A stretch of DNA of 64,000 bases from Chloroflexota bacterium (GCA_020161265.1 JAIUOC010000009.1:248001-312000); one strand, 5' to 3'; positions 46,551 to 55,865 are shown, counted from the stretch's first letter. Program-made: numbers and translations. The notes: generated by a model from the letters alone, not told the origin.

Positions 46551-46697
46551 AACGTGCTCCAAATGAAAAAATTGAATCCACCTTGCAGGCGAGCAACAAC
46601 TCAACAACTTTTTGCCCCCAGCAATTAAGTTGCTGCTCAAAAGCCTGAATGTGGCTAAATCAATAGCGTCAAAACCTTGCTCGCTCTCACCGCGCCA

Positions 46698-47771
46698 CTA
46701 CAAATCTAAGGCGGCGACCACAGCGCTCAATTCAGCAGGGATCGCCTGTGGAACCGAGAACTGCTCGACTGCCAATTGTGGGTCTTTCAAGCCATGGCCA
46801 GTCAATACTGCCACAAAACGGCCATTGGGATCGATGCTGCCAGCAGCCAAAAGCTTGCGAATGCCGGCAACGCCTGCTGCCGAAGCTGGCTCGCAGAAAA
46901 TGCCTTCGAGTGCCGAGAGATCGCGCCAAGCCGCCAAAATTTCTTCATCGCTGACATGATCGATCGTGCCTTCCGATTCGTCGCGAGCATTAACTGCCAA
47001 CTGCCACGAAGCCGGATTGCCAATTCGAATCGCGGTTGCCACAGTTTCAGGATAGGCAATTGGCTCACCGCGCACGATCGCTGCCGAACCAGTTGCCTCA
47101 AAACCCAAAATTTTGGGCAAGCTTTCCGAGCGATGCGCTTCGTAATAGCGTTTGAAGCCCATCCAATAGGCCGAAATATTGCCAGCATTACCAACTGGCA
47201 AGGCCAAATAATCGGGTGCATCGCCGAGCACATCGCAAATTTCGTAGGCAGCGGTTGCTTGGCCTTCCAAGCGATAGGGGTTAACCGAGTTGACCAAAGT
47301 AATTGGATGTTGTTCGGCCAACACGCGCACCATATCCAAGGCTTGGTCGAAATTGCCTTCGATCACCAAGAGTTTGGCTCCGTACATCAAGGCTTGAGCC
47401 AATTTACCCAAGGCGATTTTGCCAGCAGGCACGACCACCACACATTCCATGCCCATGCGAGCGGCATAGGCAGCGGCGGCAGCACTGGTATTGCCAGTTG
47501 AAGCACAGACCACGGCTTTGCTGCCAGCTTCGAGGGCTTTGGCAATCGCCATGACCATGCCGCGATCCTTGAACGAACCAGTTGGATTCATGGATTCCAA
47601 TTTGAGCCACAATTCGCGCACCCCAAGATGGGCAGCCAAGCGTGGCACATTGATCAACGGAGTATTGCCCTCGTGCAAGGTGACAATAGGCGTTTGGGCA
47701 GTGATCGGCAAAAATTGGCGGTAGCGTTCGAGTAATGGCACCGCCGAAGCATGGGTGGTTAGCTGACTCAT
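46698..47771 (-). CDS. thrC: Threonine synthase
   Basis: 357-residue PLP enzyme making threonine from O-phosphohomoserine. The PLP lysine is in TGSFKDRGM near residue 67, and the phosphate loop GNAGN lies near 195. This is the shorter (class II-like, archaeal/plant) form. It stands first in an operon with aspartate kinase, behind a short leader with a terminator-like hairpin. Confidence 0.94.
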   Translation of the reverse strand: MSQLTTHASAVPLLERYRQFLPITAQTPIVTLHEGNTPLINVPRLAAHLGVRELWLKLESMNPTGSFKDRGMVMAIAKALEAGSKAVVCASTGNTSAAAAAYAARMGMECVVVVPAGKIALGKLAQALMYGAKLLVIEGNFDQALDMVRVLAEQHPITLVNSVNPYRLEGQATAAYEICDVLGDAPDYLALPVGNAGNISAYWMGFKRYYEAHRSESLPKILGFEATGSAAIVRGEPIAYPETVATAIRIGNPASWQLAVNARDESEGTIDHVSDEEILAAWRDLSALEGIFCEPASAAGVAGIRKLLAAGSIDPNGRFVAVLTGHGLKDPQLAVEQFSVPQAIPAELSAVVAALDL

Positions 47772-47787
47772 AGCTGGTGTGTCCTAC

Positions 47788-47818
47788 AAAAAAGCCCCTT
47801 CCCAATGCGGAAAAGGGC
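47788..47818 (-). terminator. Terminator-like hairpin in the thrC leader
   Basis: On the minus strand GCCCTTTTCC pairs with GGGAAGGGGC (ten pairs, two G-T), followed by six T, ending 17 bases before the thrC ATG. It lies just downstream of the thrC promoter, so an attenuator is possible. Confidence 0.65.
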
Positions 47819-47837
47819 ATCATCGCCGATGGCGCTG

Positions 47838-47846
47838 ATTATAACA
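47838..47846 (-). promoter_or_regulatory. Extended -10 promoter of thrC
   Basis: TG-T-TATAAT on the minus strand. Predicted start near 47831 gives a leader of about 60 bases. Confidence 0.6.
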
Positions 47847-47897
47847 TATTTAGATTATTGTTGAGTTAGTTACTGAAGATTGGCTACTTTATTTTAG

Positions 47898-47926
47898 CCA
47901 CGAAGCACACAAAGAACACAAAGACT
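47898..47926 (+). repeat. CACGAAG/CACAAAG 9-mer repeat
   Basis: CCACGAAGCACACAAAGAAC and continuing ACAAAGAC: three degenerate 9-mers of the family seen best at 62942-62968. Confidence 0.65.
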
Positions 47927-48063
47927 GATTTTTAGCCACGAATTGCACGAATAATCTTCAGAGTTCTAATCCCTGATGTACATTTCATTTGATCTTGGTA
48001 TTAGTCACAAGCTGATGCGCTGTTTGTGGACATGCCGTCGGCGGAATGCCCACCATTCGCTAA

Positions 48064-48091
48064 TTGATTATCCCCACATCTGTGCTATACT
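48064..48091 (+). promoter_or_regulatory. Promoter of the second HEAT-like gene
   Basis: TTGATT (48064-48069), 16-base spacer, TATACT (48086-48091) with an extended TG. About 33 bases from predicted start to ATG. Confidence 0.5.
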
Positions 48092-48130
48092 TGTGCTTAT
48101 ACACTTCATAGATCCTGAAAAAAGGTATTA

Positions 48131-49300
48131 ATGCGCCCGACCCCCAACGAGATTGATTGGTCTACGATTGGTACGCATATCTATCAACGGCCTGAGAGGA
48201 TTCCCCAAGCATTCCGAGATCTCAACGCTAGTGATCCTGCGGTTCGAGAATACGCCCGAAATTTTCTGCTTGGTCATGGCCAAGACTTTGGCTCGTATTA
48301 TGATACGACACCACTAATTGTAGGTTTTTTGTTAGACATCCTTGGCAATCCGGATACTCCCGATCGCTCGGAACTTATGATGGCCTTGGGTGGCCCCTTC
48401 TGGGGGATGCTTACCTCTTGGGGCACGATTGCGATGAAGCGCATTCAGGTTGCTATCTATGCCATGGCCAAAGAACGCAGAGGAATCTTAATCACCCTGC
48501 TCAGCGATGCGGATGCTCCTGTACGCCAGGGCGCTGCCAGATTGCTTGGTTATCTCACAGAGGATCGCCATGAGATTGTGTCGATCCTGCTCAATCACGC
48601 GGCCCGCGAAATAGATGCTGGGGTTGGAAGCGAACTCTGTCAGAGCGTGAAACGCCTACTCGCTGATTCGATGGGCTGGAAAGACTTTGTGAGACTTGAT
48701 CCGATTCCCATGTTCTACGACCTCATTTTCCGTCACCCGCTTATGGAAGTGCGCGTAGCTGCGGCACAAGCGGCTGTCGAGATACAACATGCGCATCATT
48801 CTATGCGGCAACATGCTAGTCTTTGGCATGAGATCACACGACTCTTGCTCGATACATTTCTTGCCCAGACCCAGCATGTGCGACTCCCAGATGGATACGA
48901 TGATATCGCAACGGTTGAACCTCTGCTAAGTGATCTCTCACGACTTGCCCCAGAGCCGCTTCTTGCAGCAGTAATACGGCCAGACATCAGTGCCGAACAG
49001 GCCCATTTGCTAGCGATGGCCATCATGATCTGTGCATGTGTTTCTGGTGACGGGATTGCTGCCTCTTGGCGAAAAATCTCACTTTCACTTGTTCAATGGC
49101 ATGACGAACGTGCTTTTCGCTACCGCCCACAATCTCTTATCCACGAACGATCTTCATTCCGACGCGATCTGGTACAGGCATTGGTGGATACCCCTCGCGT
49201 CTGGGATATTCCGACCACCCTGTTCTCAGCCTGGTTTGGTATGCCGGATAGTCGAGAGGCTCTTGCCATGTGGCTCACCCAGCACACCGCTGAGCGCTAA
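48131..49300 (+). CDS. HEAT-like alpha-helical repeat protein, paralogue of 24590-25762
   Basis: 389 residues, all helical, soluble. The N-terminal pattern IDWSTIGTHIYQRPERIPQA with DPAVREYARNFLL parallels the protein at 24590-25762. Further HEAT-like pairs occur, for example DADAPVRQGAARLLGYL near 125-140. Function unknown. AAGG lies six bases before the ATG; a single-gene unit with its own promoter and terminator. Confidence 0.72.
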   Translation: MRPTPNEIDWSTIGTHIYQRPERIPQAFRDLNASDPAVREYARNFLLGHGQDFGSYYDTTPLIVGFLLDILGNPDTPDRSELMMALGGPFWGMLTSWGTIAMKRIQVAIYAMAKERRGILITLLSDADAPVRQGAARLLGYLTEDRHEIVSILLNHAAREIDAGVGSELCQSVKRLLADSMGWKDFVRLDPIPMFYDLIFRHPLMEVRVAAAQAAVEIQHAHHSMRQHASLWHEITRLLLDTFLAQTQHVRLPDGYDDIATVEPLLSDLSRLAPEPLLAAVIRPDISAEQAHLLAMAIMICACVSGDGIAASWRKISLSLVQWHDERAFRYRPQSLIHERSSFRRDLVQALVDTPRVWDIPTTLFSAWFGMPDSREALAMWLTQHTAER

Positions 49301-49331
49301 TTGTCCGCATGGTGATAGAACGCGATGGGGA

Positions 49332-49370
49332 GGGAAGGGAAACTTTGGGGCCATGGTTCCCTTCCCATTT
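49332..49370 (+). terminator. Terminator of the second HEAT-like gene
   Basis: Perfect ten-base stem GGGAAGGGAA/TTCCCTTCCC followed by ATTT. Confidence 0.6.
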
Positions 49371-49499
49371 CACACGAACATAATGCCGTGTGTGGCAACG
49401 CTTTTGAATCTGTGGTAGACCGTACAGTTTGATACTTGATATTTATTAATACTGTAGCTCTGTGCCTCTGCATTACCAGCTGTGAGACGCGGTTACGGT

Positions 49500-49862
49500 T
49501 CAGTTTAACAGCAGGTCACGCACCAAGCCAACTGCCAACAAGCCGACAACTTGGCAGCTAACAATTAGCCAAAAACCTTGCAGAAACGTAGTTTTTTGCG
49601 ATTTATGCCGAAAAAACCAAATGCCAATCACAGCGCCTAAGGTTCCACCAACGGCCACAAACCACAATAGCGTACTCTCGGCAATTCGGCGGCCACGACC
49701 ACGCGATTTTTGTTTATCGACAATAAATACAATTAACGTGATGAATGAAATGACGATTAGGCCAATCAGGCCATAGCTAACGCCTATATTAAATGCTGCG
49801 CCTAGCCCAAACGCCACCAAAAAATGGCCTAAACCTGCTGGAATTCGCCCACGTTGTGCCAT
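49500..49862 (-). CDS. DUF1294 family membrane protein
   Basis: 120 residues with three to four membrane segments. The family pattern is visible: DKQKSRGRGRRIAESTLLW, then GGTLGAVIGIWFFRHKSQK. In some proteins this domain follows a cold-shock domain; here it stands alone. Function unknown. A TATAAT at 49894-49899 (minus strand) gives a short leader. Confidence 0.82.
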   Translation of the reverse strand: MAQRGRIPAGLGHFLVAFGLGAAFNIGVSYGLIGLIVISFITLIVFIVDKQKSRGRGRRIAESTLLWFVAVGGTLGAVIGIWFFRHKSQKTTFLQGFWLIVSCQVVGLLAVGLVRDLLLN

Positions 49863-49893
49863 TGTTCAACCTCAATCACAAACAATGCAGGCT

Positions 49894-49899
49894 ATTATA
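49894..49899 (-). promoter_or_regulatory. -10 box of the DUF1294 gene
   Basis: TATAAT on the minus strand, 31 bases before the ATG and just downstream of the neighbouring terminator. Confidence 0.4.
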
Positions 49900-49902
49900 A
49901 CG

Positions 49903-49943
49903 AAAAACGGCGACGATCTAGAAATGCTAGATCGTCGCCGTTT
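49903..49943 (-). terminator. Terminator of the PT-repeat protein gene
   Basis: Perfect 17-base stem AAACGGCGACGATCTAG/CTAGATCGTCGCCGTTT with a five-base loop; T5 follows on the minus strand. Confidence 0.85.
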
Positions 49944-49965
49944 GAACAATTATTCAGGGTTGAGT

Positions 49966-51279
49966 TTAGTCGCAGTGGCCTGGGCCAATTACGCCATTGT
50001 TGAAGTTATCCAATTGGGTGGCGTAGCTTGTGCCAGTGTTAGAAGCTGCGCCACTTGGTTTGCTGCCCAATGGATATTGTTGCAACCAAGCGTCAGCAGC
50101 AGCGATCGTTGCATTAACCGTGCTGCCATTAGCACCTTGAGCAACATTCAACTTGGCGGCGATCAATTGGTGAGCCAAGATGTAGGTGGCATCACCACGT
50201 GGCGAGGTGTTGAAAATTGCCATCAATTGGCTTTGGCTATAAACCACACCACCAATGCTCAAGCTAGTAACTGGCCAAGCACTTGGGTGATTCTTCCAGT
50301 AGCCTTGGGTATAGGTACAATCTTTACCAGTAGGCGTGCTGGTTGGAGTTGGCGCTGGTGTTCTGGTGGCAGTCGGCGCTGGTGTCTTGGTCGCGGTTGG
50401 CGCTGGCGTGCTAGTTGCCGTTGGCGCTGGTGTCTTAGTCGCGGTTGGGACTGGTGTCTTGGTCGCGGTTGGCACAGCGGTTGGCGTTGGGTAGGCCGTT
50501 GGTTCTGGCGTGTTGGTTGGCGCAACCGTTGGCTCAGCCGTTGGTTCTGGCGTGTTGGTTGGCTCAGGTGTTGGCTCAACTGTTGGTTCTGGCGTGTTGG
50601 TTGGCTCAGGTGTTGGCTCAACTGTTGGTTCTGGTGTATTGGTTGGGGCAACTGTTGGCTCAGCCGTTGGTTCTGGTGTGTTGGTTGGAGTTGTTACGCC
50701 ACAATAGTTGGTTCCGCCAAGGTGGCGAGATGAGAGCAAGCGCTCGCCATAGCGTTGACCATCGAGCGAGTGCAATACAGGCCCATAGAACACATCAATT
50801 TGGGCAGCACATTCAGGCGCTGCAACACTTAAAGAAACAGTTGTTTTTGGGCCAACTCGGCCAATTGCCCACGAATAAATCAATTGATGATCAATGATTT
50901 CATCAAATTTTTGATACGAAGCCATACCTACATCGTAGGAGCAGGTAGTTGATTTATTCCAAATTTTGCCGACGTTATTGCTTGAGAACCAACCCGAAAG
51001 ATCAGCCTTTGGGTCACAGACTGGAGCTACGGTTGGAGCTGCGGTTTCGGTTGGAGCTGCGGTTGGGGCTGTAGTTGCCGTTGGCGCAACCGTTGGTTCT
51101 GCCGTTGGCTCAGCCGTTGGAGCTGCGGTTGGTTCTGCCGTTGGTTCAACGACTGTCTCAACACTGACTGATTCTACGCCTTTGCTCACATTGGCAAAGC
51201 TGGCACTTGGCCCACTTGCCACCAAAATTGTTGCAAGTAGCACAACCCGCGTTGTCCATCGTCGCAGTGTCGGGGTCAT
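49966..51279 (-). CDS. Secreted protein with Pro/Thr repeats and a C-terminal TQGYWKNHP domain
   Basis: 437 residues: signal peptide (about 8-28), a PTAEPTxAPT stretch (about 40-85), a globular beta domain with two Cys pairs (about 88-205), a long PT repeat (about 205-335), and a C-terminal domain starting [15 protein letters not shown]. The last domain is met in secreted proteins of many bacteria and has no known activity. The PT region would be an extended, probably glycosylated stalk. AAGGAG lies five bases before the ATG. Direct repeats upstream may mark regulator sites. Confidence 0.85.
   Translation of the reverse strand: MTPTLRRWTTRVVLLATILVASGPSASFANVSKGVESVSVETVVEPTAEPTAAPTAEPTAEPTVAPTATTAPTAAPTETAAPTVAPVCDPKADLSGWFSSNNVGKIWNKSTTCSYDVGMASYQKFDEIIDHQLIYSWAIGRVGPKTTVSLSVAAPECAAQIDVFYGPVLHSLDGQRYGERLLSSRHLGGTNYCGVTTPTNTPEPTAEPTVAPTNTPEPTVEPTPEPTNTPEPTVEPTPEPTNTPEPTAEPTVAPTNTPEPTAYPTPTAVPTATKTPVPTATKTPAPTATSTPAPTATKTPAPTATRTPAPTPTSTPTGKDCTYTQGYWKNHPSAWPVTSLSIGGVVYSQSQLMAIFNTSPRGDATYILAHQLIAAKLNVAQGANGSTVNATIAAADAWLQQYPLGSKPSGAASNTGTSYATQLDNFNNGVIGPGHCD
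50338..50695. repeat. In-frame tandem repeats coding PT-rich stalk
   Basis: Two arrays: a 24-base unit (about 50338-50480, coding PAPTATKT-like octads) and a 42-base unit (about 50500-50695, coding [14 protein letters not shown]-like 14-mers). Such arrays change length easily by slippage or recombination. Confidence 0.8.
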
Positions 51280-51362
51280 AAGAACTCCTTACAATAAAAA
51301 TAGTTAAAGAAATAATAAAATAATTAAAATAGAAAAATAAACCGTGCTACTAGCTAGTATAA

Positions 51363-51380
51363 TGTCATCAAACTGTCATC
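51363..51380. promoter_or_regulatory. Pho-box-like direct repeat
   Basis: TGTCATC-AAAC-TGTCATC, a seven-base direct repeat with an 11-base period, the geometry bound by PhoB/OmpR-type regulators. It sits beside the possible -10 of the PT-repeat gene. The match to the enterobacterial Pho box may be coincidence. Confidence 0.35.
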
Positions 51381-51453
51381 GCTAGTTCAACATGAGCGTG
51401 ATCTTTTTGGGGTAAGAGGACTAGATATTGGTAGTACTGGTACTAATTCGATC

Positions 51454-51473
51454 CGTAAGGTTCTTCGTAAGGT
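51454..51473. repeat. CGTAAGGT direct repeat
   Basis: CGTAAGGT occurs twice with a 12-base period, about 80 bases from the Pho-box-like repeat in the same intergenic region. Confidence 0.4.
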
Positions 51474-51720
51474 GGCATAAATGCAAATAGTACTCTATTA
51501 GTAGAATATTAATTAAATAGATAGTTATTTTGCGTAATTAAATCTACTATTTCAGTTTTATCAAAATTTTTATGTGGTTAATTAAAAATCGACTTTATTA
51601 TTTAATTTTCCGCTTAAATAACTCAACTATTGCCACTATAGCCTAAGCATTGCCCCATAACCCAGGCCCAAGCAACAATCGGCTATACTAGGCCAATCAT
51701 CGTCTGTGGATAGGTGGATT

Positions 51721-53874
51721 ATGTTGCGTGGTTTGCGTTCGCGCTGGGGCAATATTGGAGGGTTGTTGCTGTTGTGGCTGATTATTGGTTGGTGGGCGAA
51801 TGCGCAACCAACCCGCTCGGCCAATGTGTTGCAGCATACTTCAACCAGCGTTGGCGGCTTGTACGGCCTTGAGCAATCAAGCAGCTTGCCAGGCGCAACA
51901 GGCCCGACTACCCGCAACTACCGCTGGAGCAATGGCAATTTGCACGTGCCACTCTGGCCTGCCAGCAACCATGCTCGACTAGTTCAGCTTGAATATTTAG
52001 CCCCATTTGGCCCAACCAGCCTACAATTCGAGCAAACTCAAGCCCTGAGCCTAGCGTTGCAACCTGAGCTCCGCCAACTCAGCCTATTTGTGCCAGCCGA
52101 TATACAACAATTGCAATTGCGCAATCAGCCAAGCCAACAAAATGGGCGCAACTTGGGTTTGCTGCTCAGCCACCTCAGTTGGCAAGAACTTGGTTCAAAG
52201 GGCTGGGCGGCTTTACCTGATGCTACGCCGTTTAATCCCGGTAATTTGGCCTTGCTCTGTGGCGTGGTGCTATTGCTTAGCCTTGGCTTGGCGCGGCATT
52301 GGCTAGCGCTCGCTGGCAGCGGCTTGAGCCTTGGCTTGGCGGCCTTGGCTTGGTCAGGCAATTGGCTCAATCGGGCGGCGATCAACAGCCTCAGCCAATT
52401 GTTGCTGGTGGCAGCCTTGGCCGTTGGCGCATACCATATTTGGCAGCGTTGGCCACGAGCAGTTAATTGGCGCTGGCTATTAGTGGCGATTTGGCTGATC
52501 ACAACGCTCTGTTTGTGGACTCCAACGGTGCAATATGATGGCGTTGGTTATTACGCCTATTTGCGTTCGGCGGGCATCGACCACGATTTTGATTTTAGCA
52601 ACGAGTTTAGCCAAACTCCCTTAGAAATCAACACTGGGGTGAAATTGACCAAAACGGGCTACGCCGCCAATCCTTGGAGCGTTGGCCCAGCCATGGCGTT
52701 CGCCCCGTTGTGGTGGCTCGGCCATGGCATTGCCCTGCTCGGTGGTTGGCCCAGCGATGGCTATAGTCAACCGTATCTTGCTTTGACCACGTGGGGCAGC
52801 GCCTTGGCTGGATTAATCTTCATCCTGAGTTGCGAGGCACTGCTGCGCCGCCAATTTAGCCCTAAAATCGCCGCCCTAGCCACCATCAGCATCTATCTTG
52901 CTAGCAATTTGCTCTATTACAGTCTATTTCAAGGAGCCTATGCCCACAGCCTTTCGGCGGCCTGCGTCAGTTTGATGGCGCTTGCCAGTATGCGTTTGCG
53001 CGAACAACCAAGCCTTGGGCGTTGGGCGCAACTGGGCTTGAGCATGGGCGCAACCATCGTTAGCTATTGGATTGGCGCATTGGTGCTGATTCTGCCAGCG
53101 CTGCTGCTTTGGCCGTTGCTAGTTGGCCAACAACGCCTAGCATGGCCGAATTTAATCAAAGGCCTTGGCATCGCCGCGCTCGCTGGCCTGCTTGTGGTGT
53201 TGCCGCAGTTGGCGATGTGGCGTTTACTGTATGGCGAGTGGCTGACAATACCGCAAGGTGGCAATTTTGCCACGCCGCGCAGCAGCCAACTTTGGCCAAT
53301 GCTGGTTGGTTCGCTGTACGGCATGCTCTGGTGGACACCAATCTATCTGCTAGGGTTGGTTGGCTTAGGCTTGAGCATTCGCCAACGGCAAGCTTGGCCA
53401 TATCTGGCGGCAGTCATTATTTATTTGATTTATATTTCGCGTTTGCCTGATTGGCATGGCAGTGGAGCTTTTGGTTTACGCCGTTTGACCACGCTTGCGC
53501 CTTGTTTGGCTTGGGGCGTGGCAGCCCTGCTACACCGTTGGCGACGCTGGCCAAGCACAGCAATCGGCTTAATCGCAAGTTTAGTCGGCTGGAATCTCGC
53601 CTTGATGGCACGCTACATCACCTATGCGATTCCACGGGGTTATCCAGCGATTGCCGAATTGCCACTCAGCGCCATTTTGCTCTCCGACCAACCCCTAGAG
53701 GCCTCACGGCTTGGTTTATTGATGCGCAATGGTTGGTTTGGCAGCCAACTAAGTAATTTTCAAGGGCGTAGTTTATGGGTATTTTTGGGGCTATTGGGCA
53801 GTACTGCTGGAGTTTTGGCAATTTGGAGGTGGTTGGGGCGAGCCAACTCGCCAAGCCTAAATCAAGAGACTTAG
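51721..53874 (+). CDS. Large membrane glycosyltransferase-like protein (PMT/ArnT superfamily layout)
   Basis: About 717 residues. One N-terminal membrane segment (about 10-25) is followed by a soluble domain (to about 175), then about 13 membrane segments. The motif DGVGYYAYLRSAGIDHDFDF near residue 275, with an acidic pair in the first loop, recalls lipid-linked sugar transferases of the GT-C fold. Donor and acceptor are unknown. Start taken at 51721; a GTG five codons upstream is also in frame. Rich in Leu, Ala and Trp. Confidence 0.72.
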   Translation: MLRGLRSRWGNIGGLLLLWLIIGWWANAQPTRSANVLQHTSTSVGGLYGLEQSSSLPGATGPTTRNYRWSNGNLHVPLWPASNHARLVQLEYLAPFGPTSLQFEQTQALSLALQPELRQLSLFVPADIQQLQLRNQPSQQNGRNLGLLLSHLSWQELGSKGWAALPDATPFNPGNLALLCGVVLLLSLGLARHWLALAGSGLSLGLAALAWSGNWLNRAAINSLSQLLLVAALAVGAYHIWQRWPRAVNWRWLLVAIWLITTLCLWTPTVQYDGVGYYAYLRSAGIDHDFDFSNEFSQTPLEINTGVKLTKTGYAANPWSVGPAMAFAPLWWLGHGIALLGGWPSDGYSQPYLALTTWGSALAGLIFILSCEALLRRQFSPKIAALATISIYLASNLLYYSLFQGAYAHSLSAACVSLMALASMRLREQPSLGRWAQLGLSMGATIVSYWIGALVLILPALLLWPLLVGQQRLAWPNLIKGLGIAALAGLLVVLPQLAMWRLLYGEWLTIPQGGNFATPRSSQLWPMLVGSLYGMLWWTPIYLLGLVGLGLSIRQRQAWPYLAAVIIYLIYISRLPDWHGSGAFGLRRLTTLAPCLAWGVAALLHRWRRWPSTAIGLIASLVGWNLALMARYITYAIPRGYPAIAELPLSAILLSDQPLEASRLGLLMRNGWFGSQLSNFQGRSLWVFLGLLGSTAGVLAIWRWLGRANSPSLNQET

Positions 53875-53896
53875 CGAGTTAGCAAGGTTAATTGGA

Positions 53897-54415
53897 TCAC
53901 TTGTGGGCATCGCGCAAAAAGCGGCGCACTACCTCGCGCACTGAATTTTTATCAGTCGCGGTGCACAAATAAATATGAATATCGGGATTCAAACCGAGTT
54001 GTTGGCGCAGATCAGCTTGGCTAATGACGGTGTTTAAATCGCTTTTATTGGCCACAACCGCATACGGCACTTCACCATGATCGCGAAATTGGGCCAAAAT
54101 TGCCGCTGCATCGTCGATCGTGGCTGGTTGCGAGAGATCGACAAGCACCAAAAAGCCGTTCATGTTTCTGGCTAAAATGTCGCGCATAAATTCAAAACGG
54201 TTTTGGCCAGGCGTACCATACAGACGCAAAGTATAATCATCGAGCGCCACCCGCCCATAATCCATTGCCACGGTGGTATTGGACTTGATGCGTTGCTCAT
54301 CGGGCGATGAGGTGGCTTTATCGGTATCGACAACGGCAATATCCGATAATGATCGAATAAAGGTGCTTTTGCCCGTGTTAAAGGCTCCGGTGATCACGAG
54401 CTTAAATGTTTCCAC
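53897..54415 (-). CDS. MglA/SRbeta-like small GTPase
   Basis: 172-residue Ras-like domain protein. P-loop GAFNTGKST (about 9-17), switch II region LYGTPGQNRF, and base-recognition NKSD near 120. It resembles COG2229-type prokaryotic small GTPases related to MglA, which act in polarity and gliding or with Roadblock proteins. GTG start at 54415 with GGAG eight bases upstream; it begins 17 bases past the glgA stop, so the two are probably co-transcribed. No Roadblock or GAP gene is near. Confidence 0.85.
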   Translation of the reverse strand: METFKLVITGAFNTGKSTFIRSLSDIAVVDTDKATSSPDEQRIKSNTTVAMDYGRVALDDYTLRLYGTPGQNRFEFMRDILARNMNGFLVLVDLSQPATIDDAAAILAQFRDHGEVPYAVVANKSDLNTVISQADLRQQLGLNPDIHIYLCTATDKNSVREVVRRFLRDAHK

Positions 54416-54432
54416 AGGAATGCTCCTTTCAT

Positions 54433-55815
54433 TTAGCGCAAGCTCAGCGCCCAACGGTAAACATCTTCATAGCGGGTTGCCGCAGTATCCCAGCTAAAAT
54501 CGTGGGTCATGGCCCGCCGCACAAAATAGCTCCAATCATTGGGGTAGCGATAGGCGGCTAACGCTCGGCCTAGCCCATGCAGCATAGCATCAACGTTGTA
54601 ATCGCTAAACACCACGCCAACTCCTTCTGGTTGGCTCATATCGGGCACGGTATCAACCAAGCCGCCAGTTGCCCGTACCACTGGAATTGTGCCATAACGC
54701 ATTGAGATCATTTGGCTCAGACCGCATGGCTCAAAGGCCGAGGGCATGAGAAAAATATCAGCTCCAGCATACACCCGTTGTGCTAAGGGTGCATTAAATC
54801 CAATATAATTTGCCACCCGTTCAGGCACAAACCGACTGGCATCGCGGAAGGCATCTTCATAGGGGCCATAGCCTGAGCCAAGTACCATTAGTTGGGCATC
54901 GGTTTCAGCAATAATCCGACCTAAGCCTTGCACAATCAGATCAATGCCCTTTTGACTATCAAGCCGTGAAACAACCGCCACTAACGGCACATCGGCCCGC
55001 TCTGGCAGGCCAACTTCGCGTTGTAATGCCGCTTTACAGACAGCCTTGCCCGCCAAATCATCAACACTAAATTGCTGGGCAATATGCTGATCAGTTGCCG
55101 GATCAAAGTGGCGTGGATCGATTCCATTCAAAATGCCAACCAAGCGATCCGAACGTTCACGCAGCATATGATCTAGCCCAAAGCCATATTCAGATCGTTT
55201 GATTTCATCGGCATAGGTTGGGCTAACGGTGGTAATCACATCGCTGGTATAGAGCGCCTGCTCCATCAGATTCAATTCGCCAAAGGCATCGTAGACCCCA
55301 ACCAAGGGCCAAGCATCGTTGGCAAAGCGGCCTTGATGCGCCAAATTGTGAATCGTAAAGACTAAGGCTGGCCGAGCTGCATTGCCCCAAGCGATCCGAA
55401 TTGCGGCAGCCGCATGCCAATCGTGGGCATGGATCACATCGGGCCACCAATTCATTTGGCGACAGGCTTCTAAGGCAGCGTGGCAAAAGAGGGCGAAACG
55501 CACATCATCATCGCCATGACCATAAATCGTGGTGCGCGACCCAAAGAAATATTGATTTTCAATAAACCAAGTTTGTTGATCGGCAGTTGCCCAAAGTTGG
55601 CATTCTTCGCTACGCCAATCCAAACCAACCGGAAAATTATCGCGGAGTTGCCCTAAATTCCAGCGCAAAGGGTCAATCGTACCATATCGCGGAATCACCA
55701 GCCGAACATCGAGTCCTCGCCGACGAAGTACCTCTGGCAATGCACCCGCCACATCACCCAACCCCCCGACCTTGACAAATGGAACGCTTTCCGCTGCCAG
55801 AAACAAGACCTTCAT
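54433..55815 (-). CDS. glgA: Glycogen (starch) synthase, GT5
   Basis: 460-residue ADP-glucose (or UDP-glucose) glucosyltransferase that extends alpha-1,4-glucan. N-terminal substrate loop KVGGLGDV (15-22), and C-terminal donor-site segment with the E-x7-E motif seen in PSAFEPCGLSQMISMRYG near 355. GT-B fold, cytoplasmic. Together with phosphofructokinase upstream it fits a carbohydrate storage region. Its leader has a promoter and two mutually exclusive hairpins. Confidence 0.95.
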   Translation of the reverse strand: MKVLFLAAESVPFVKVGGLGDVAGALPEVLRRRGLDVRLVIPRYGTIDPLRWNLGQLRDNFPVGLDWRSEECQLWATADQQTWFIENQYFFGSRTTIYGHGDDDVRFALFCHAALEACRQMNWWPDVIHAHDWHAAAAIRIAWGNAARPALVFTIHNLAHQGRFANDAWPLVGVYDAFGELNLMEQALYTSDVITTVSPTYADEIKRSEYGFGLDHMLRERSDRLVGILNGIDPRHFDPATDQHIAQQFSVDDLAGKAVCKAALQREVGLPERADVPLVAVVSRLDSQKGIDLIVQGLGRIIAETDAQLMVLGSGYGPYEDAFRDASRFVPERVANYIGFNAPLAQRVYAGADIFLMPSAFEPCGLSQMISMRYGTIPVVRATGGLVDTVPDMSQPEGVGVVFSDYNVDAMLHGLGRALAAYRYPNDWSYFVRRAMTHDFSWDTAATRYEDVYRWALSLR

Positions 55816-55819
55816 GGTA

Positions 55820-55848
55820 GCCCCTTTGCGCTCGCGACAGGAAAGGGC
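55820..55848 (-). promoter_or_regulatory. Hairpin that would sequester the glgA ribosome-binding site
   Basis: On the minus strand GCCCTTT pairs with AAAGGGGC, one G bulged; the AAGGGG is the ribosome-binding site, five bases before the ATG. An alternative pairing ACAGGA/TCCTGT (55837-55855) overlaps it, so the two are mutually exclusive. Confidence 0.45.
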
Positions 55849-55865
55849 ATCCTGTGCTTGCCTGC

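Larger units (their letters stand above)
47772..48130. other. Intergenic region between divergent thrC and the HEAT-like gene
   Basis: 359 bases holding the thrC leader and promoter on the minus strand, a CACGAAG-type repeat at 47898-47926 with a second short copy at 47935-47953, and a promoter for the rightward gene. No further gene seen. Confidence 0.7.
51280..51720. other. AT-rich intergenic region, 441 bases
   Basis: Lies between the divergent PT-repeat gene and a glycosyltransferase gene. Mostly A/T tracts. It contains two short direct repeats (separate entries) and a TATACT on the minus strand at 51356-51361, a possible -10 of the PT-repeat gene. No open frame with a ribosome-binding site. 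Confidence 0.6.

Noticed and set aside
46776-47501. 241-codon plus-strand frame across thrC
   Set aside because: Antisense to threonine synthase, with no ribosome-binding site and His/Cys-rich shadow composition.
50338-50695. Regular direct repeats resembling a CRISPR array
   Set aside because: Units are contiguous without unique spacers, keep one reading frame and code Pro/Thr repeats; no cas gene is near.
49885-50897. Long open frames on the plus strand across the PT-repeat gene
   Set aside because: They are Trp/Gly/Val-rich mirror images of the 24- and 42-base repeats, with no ribosome-binding site; the minus-strand gene has a signal peptide, good start and terminator.
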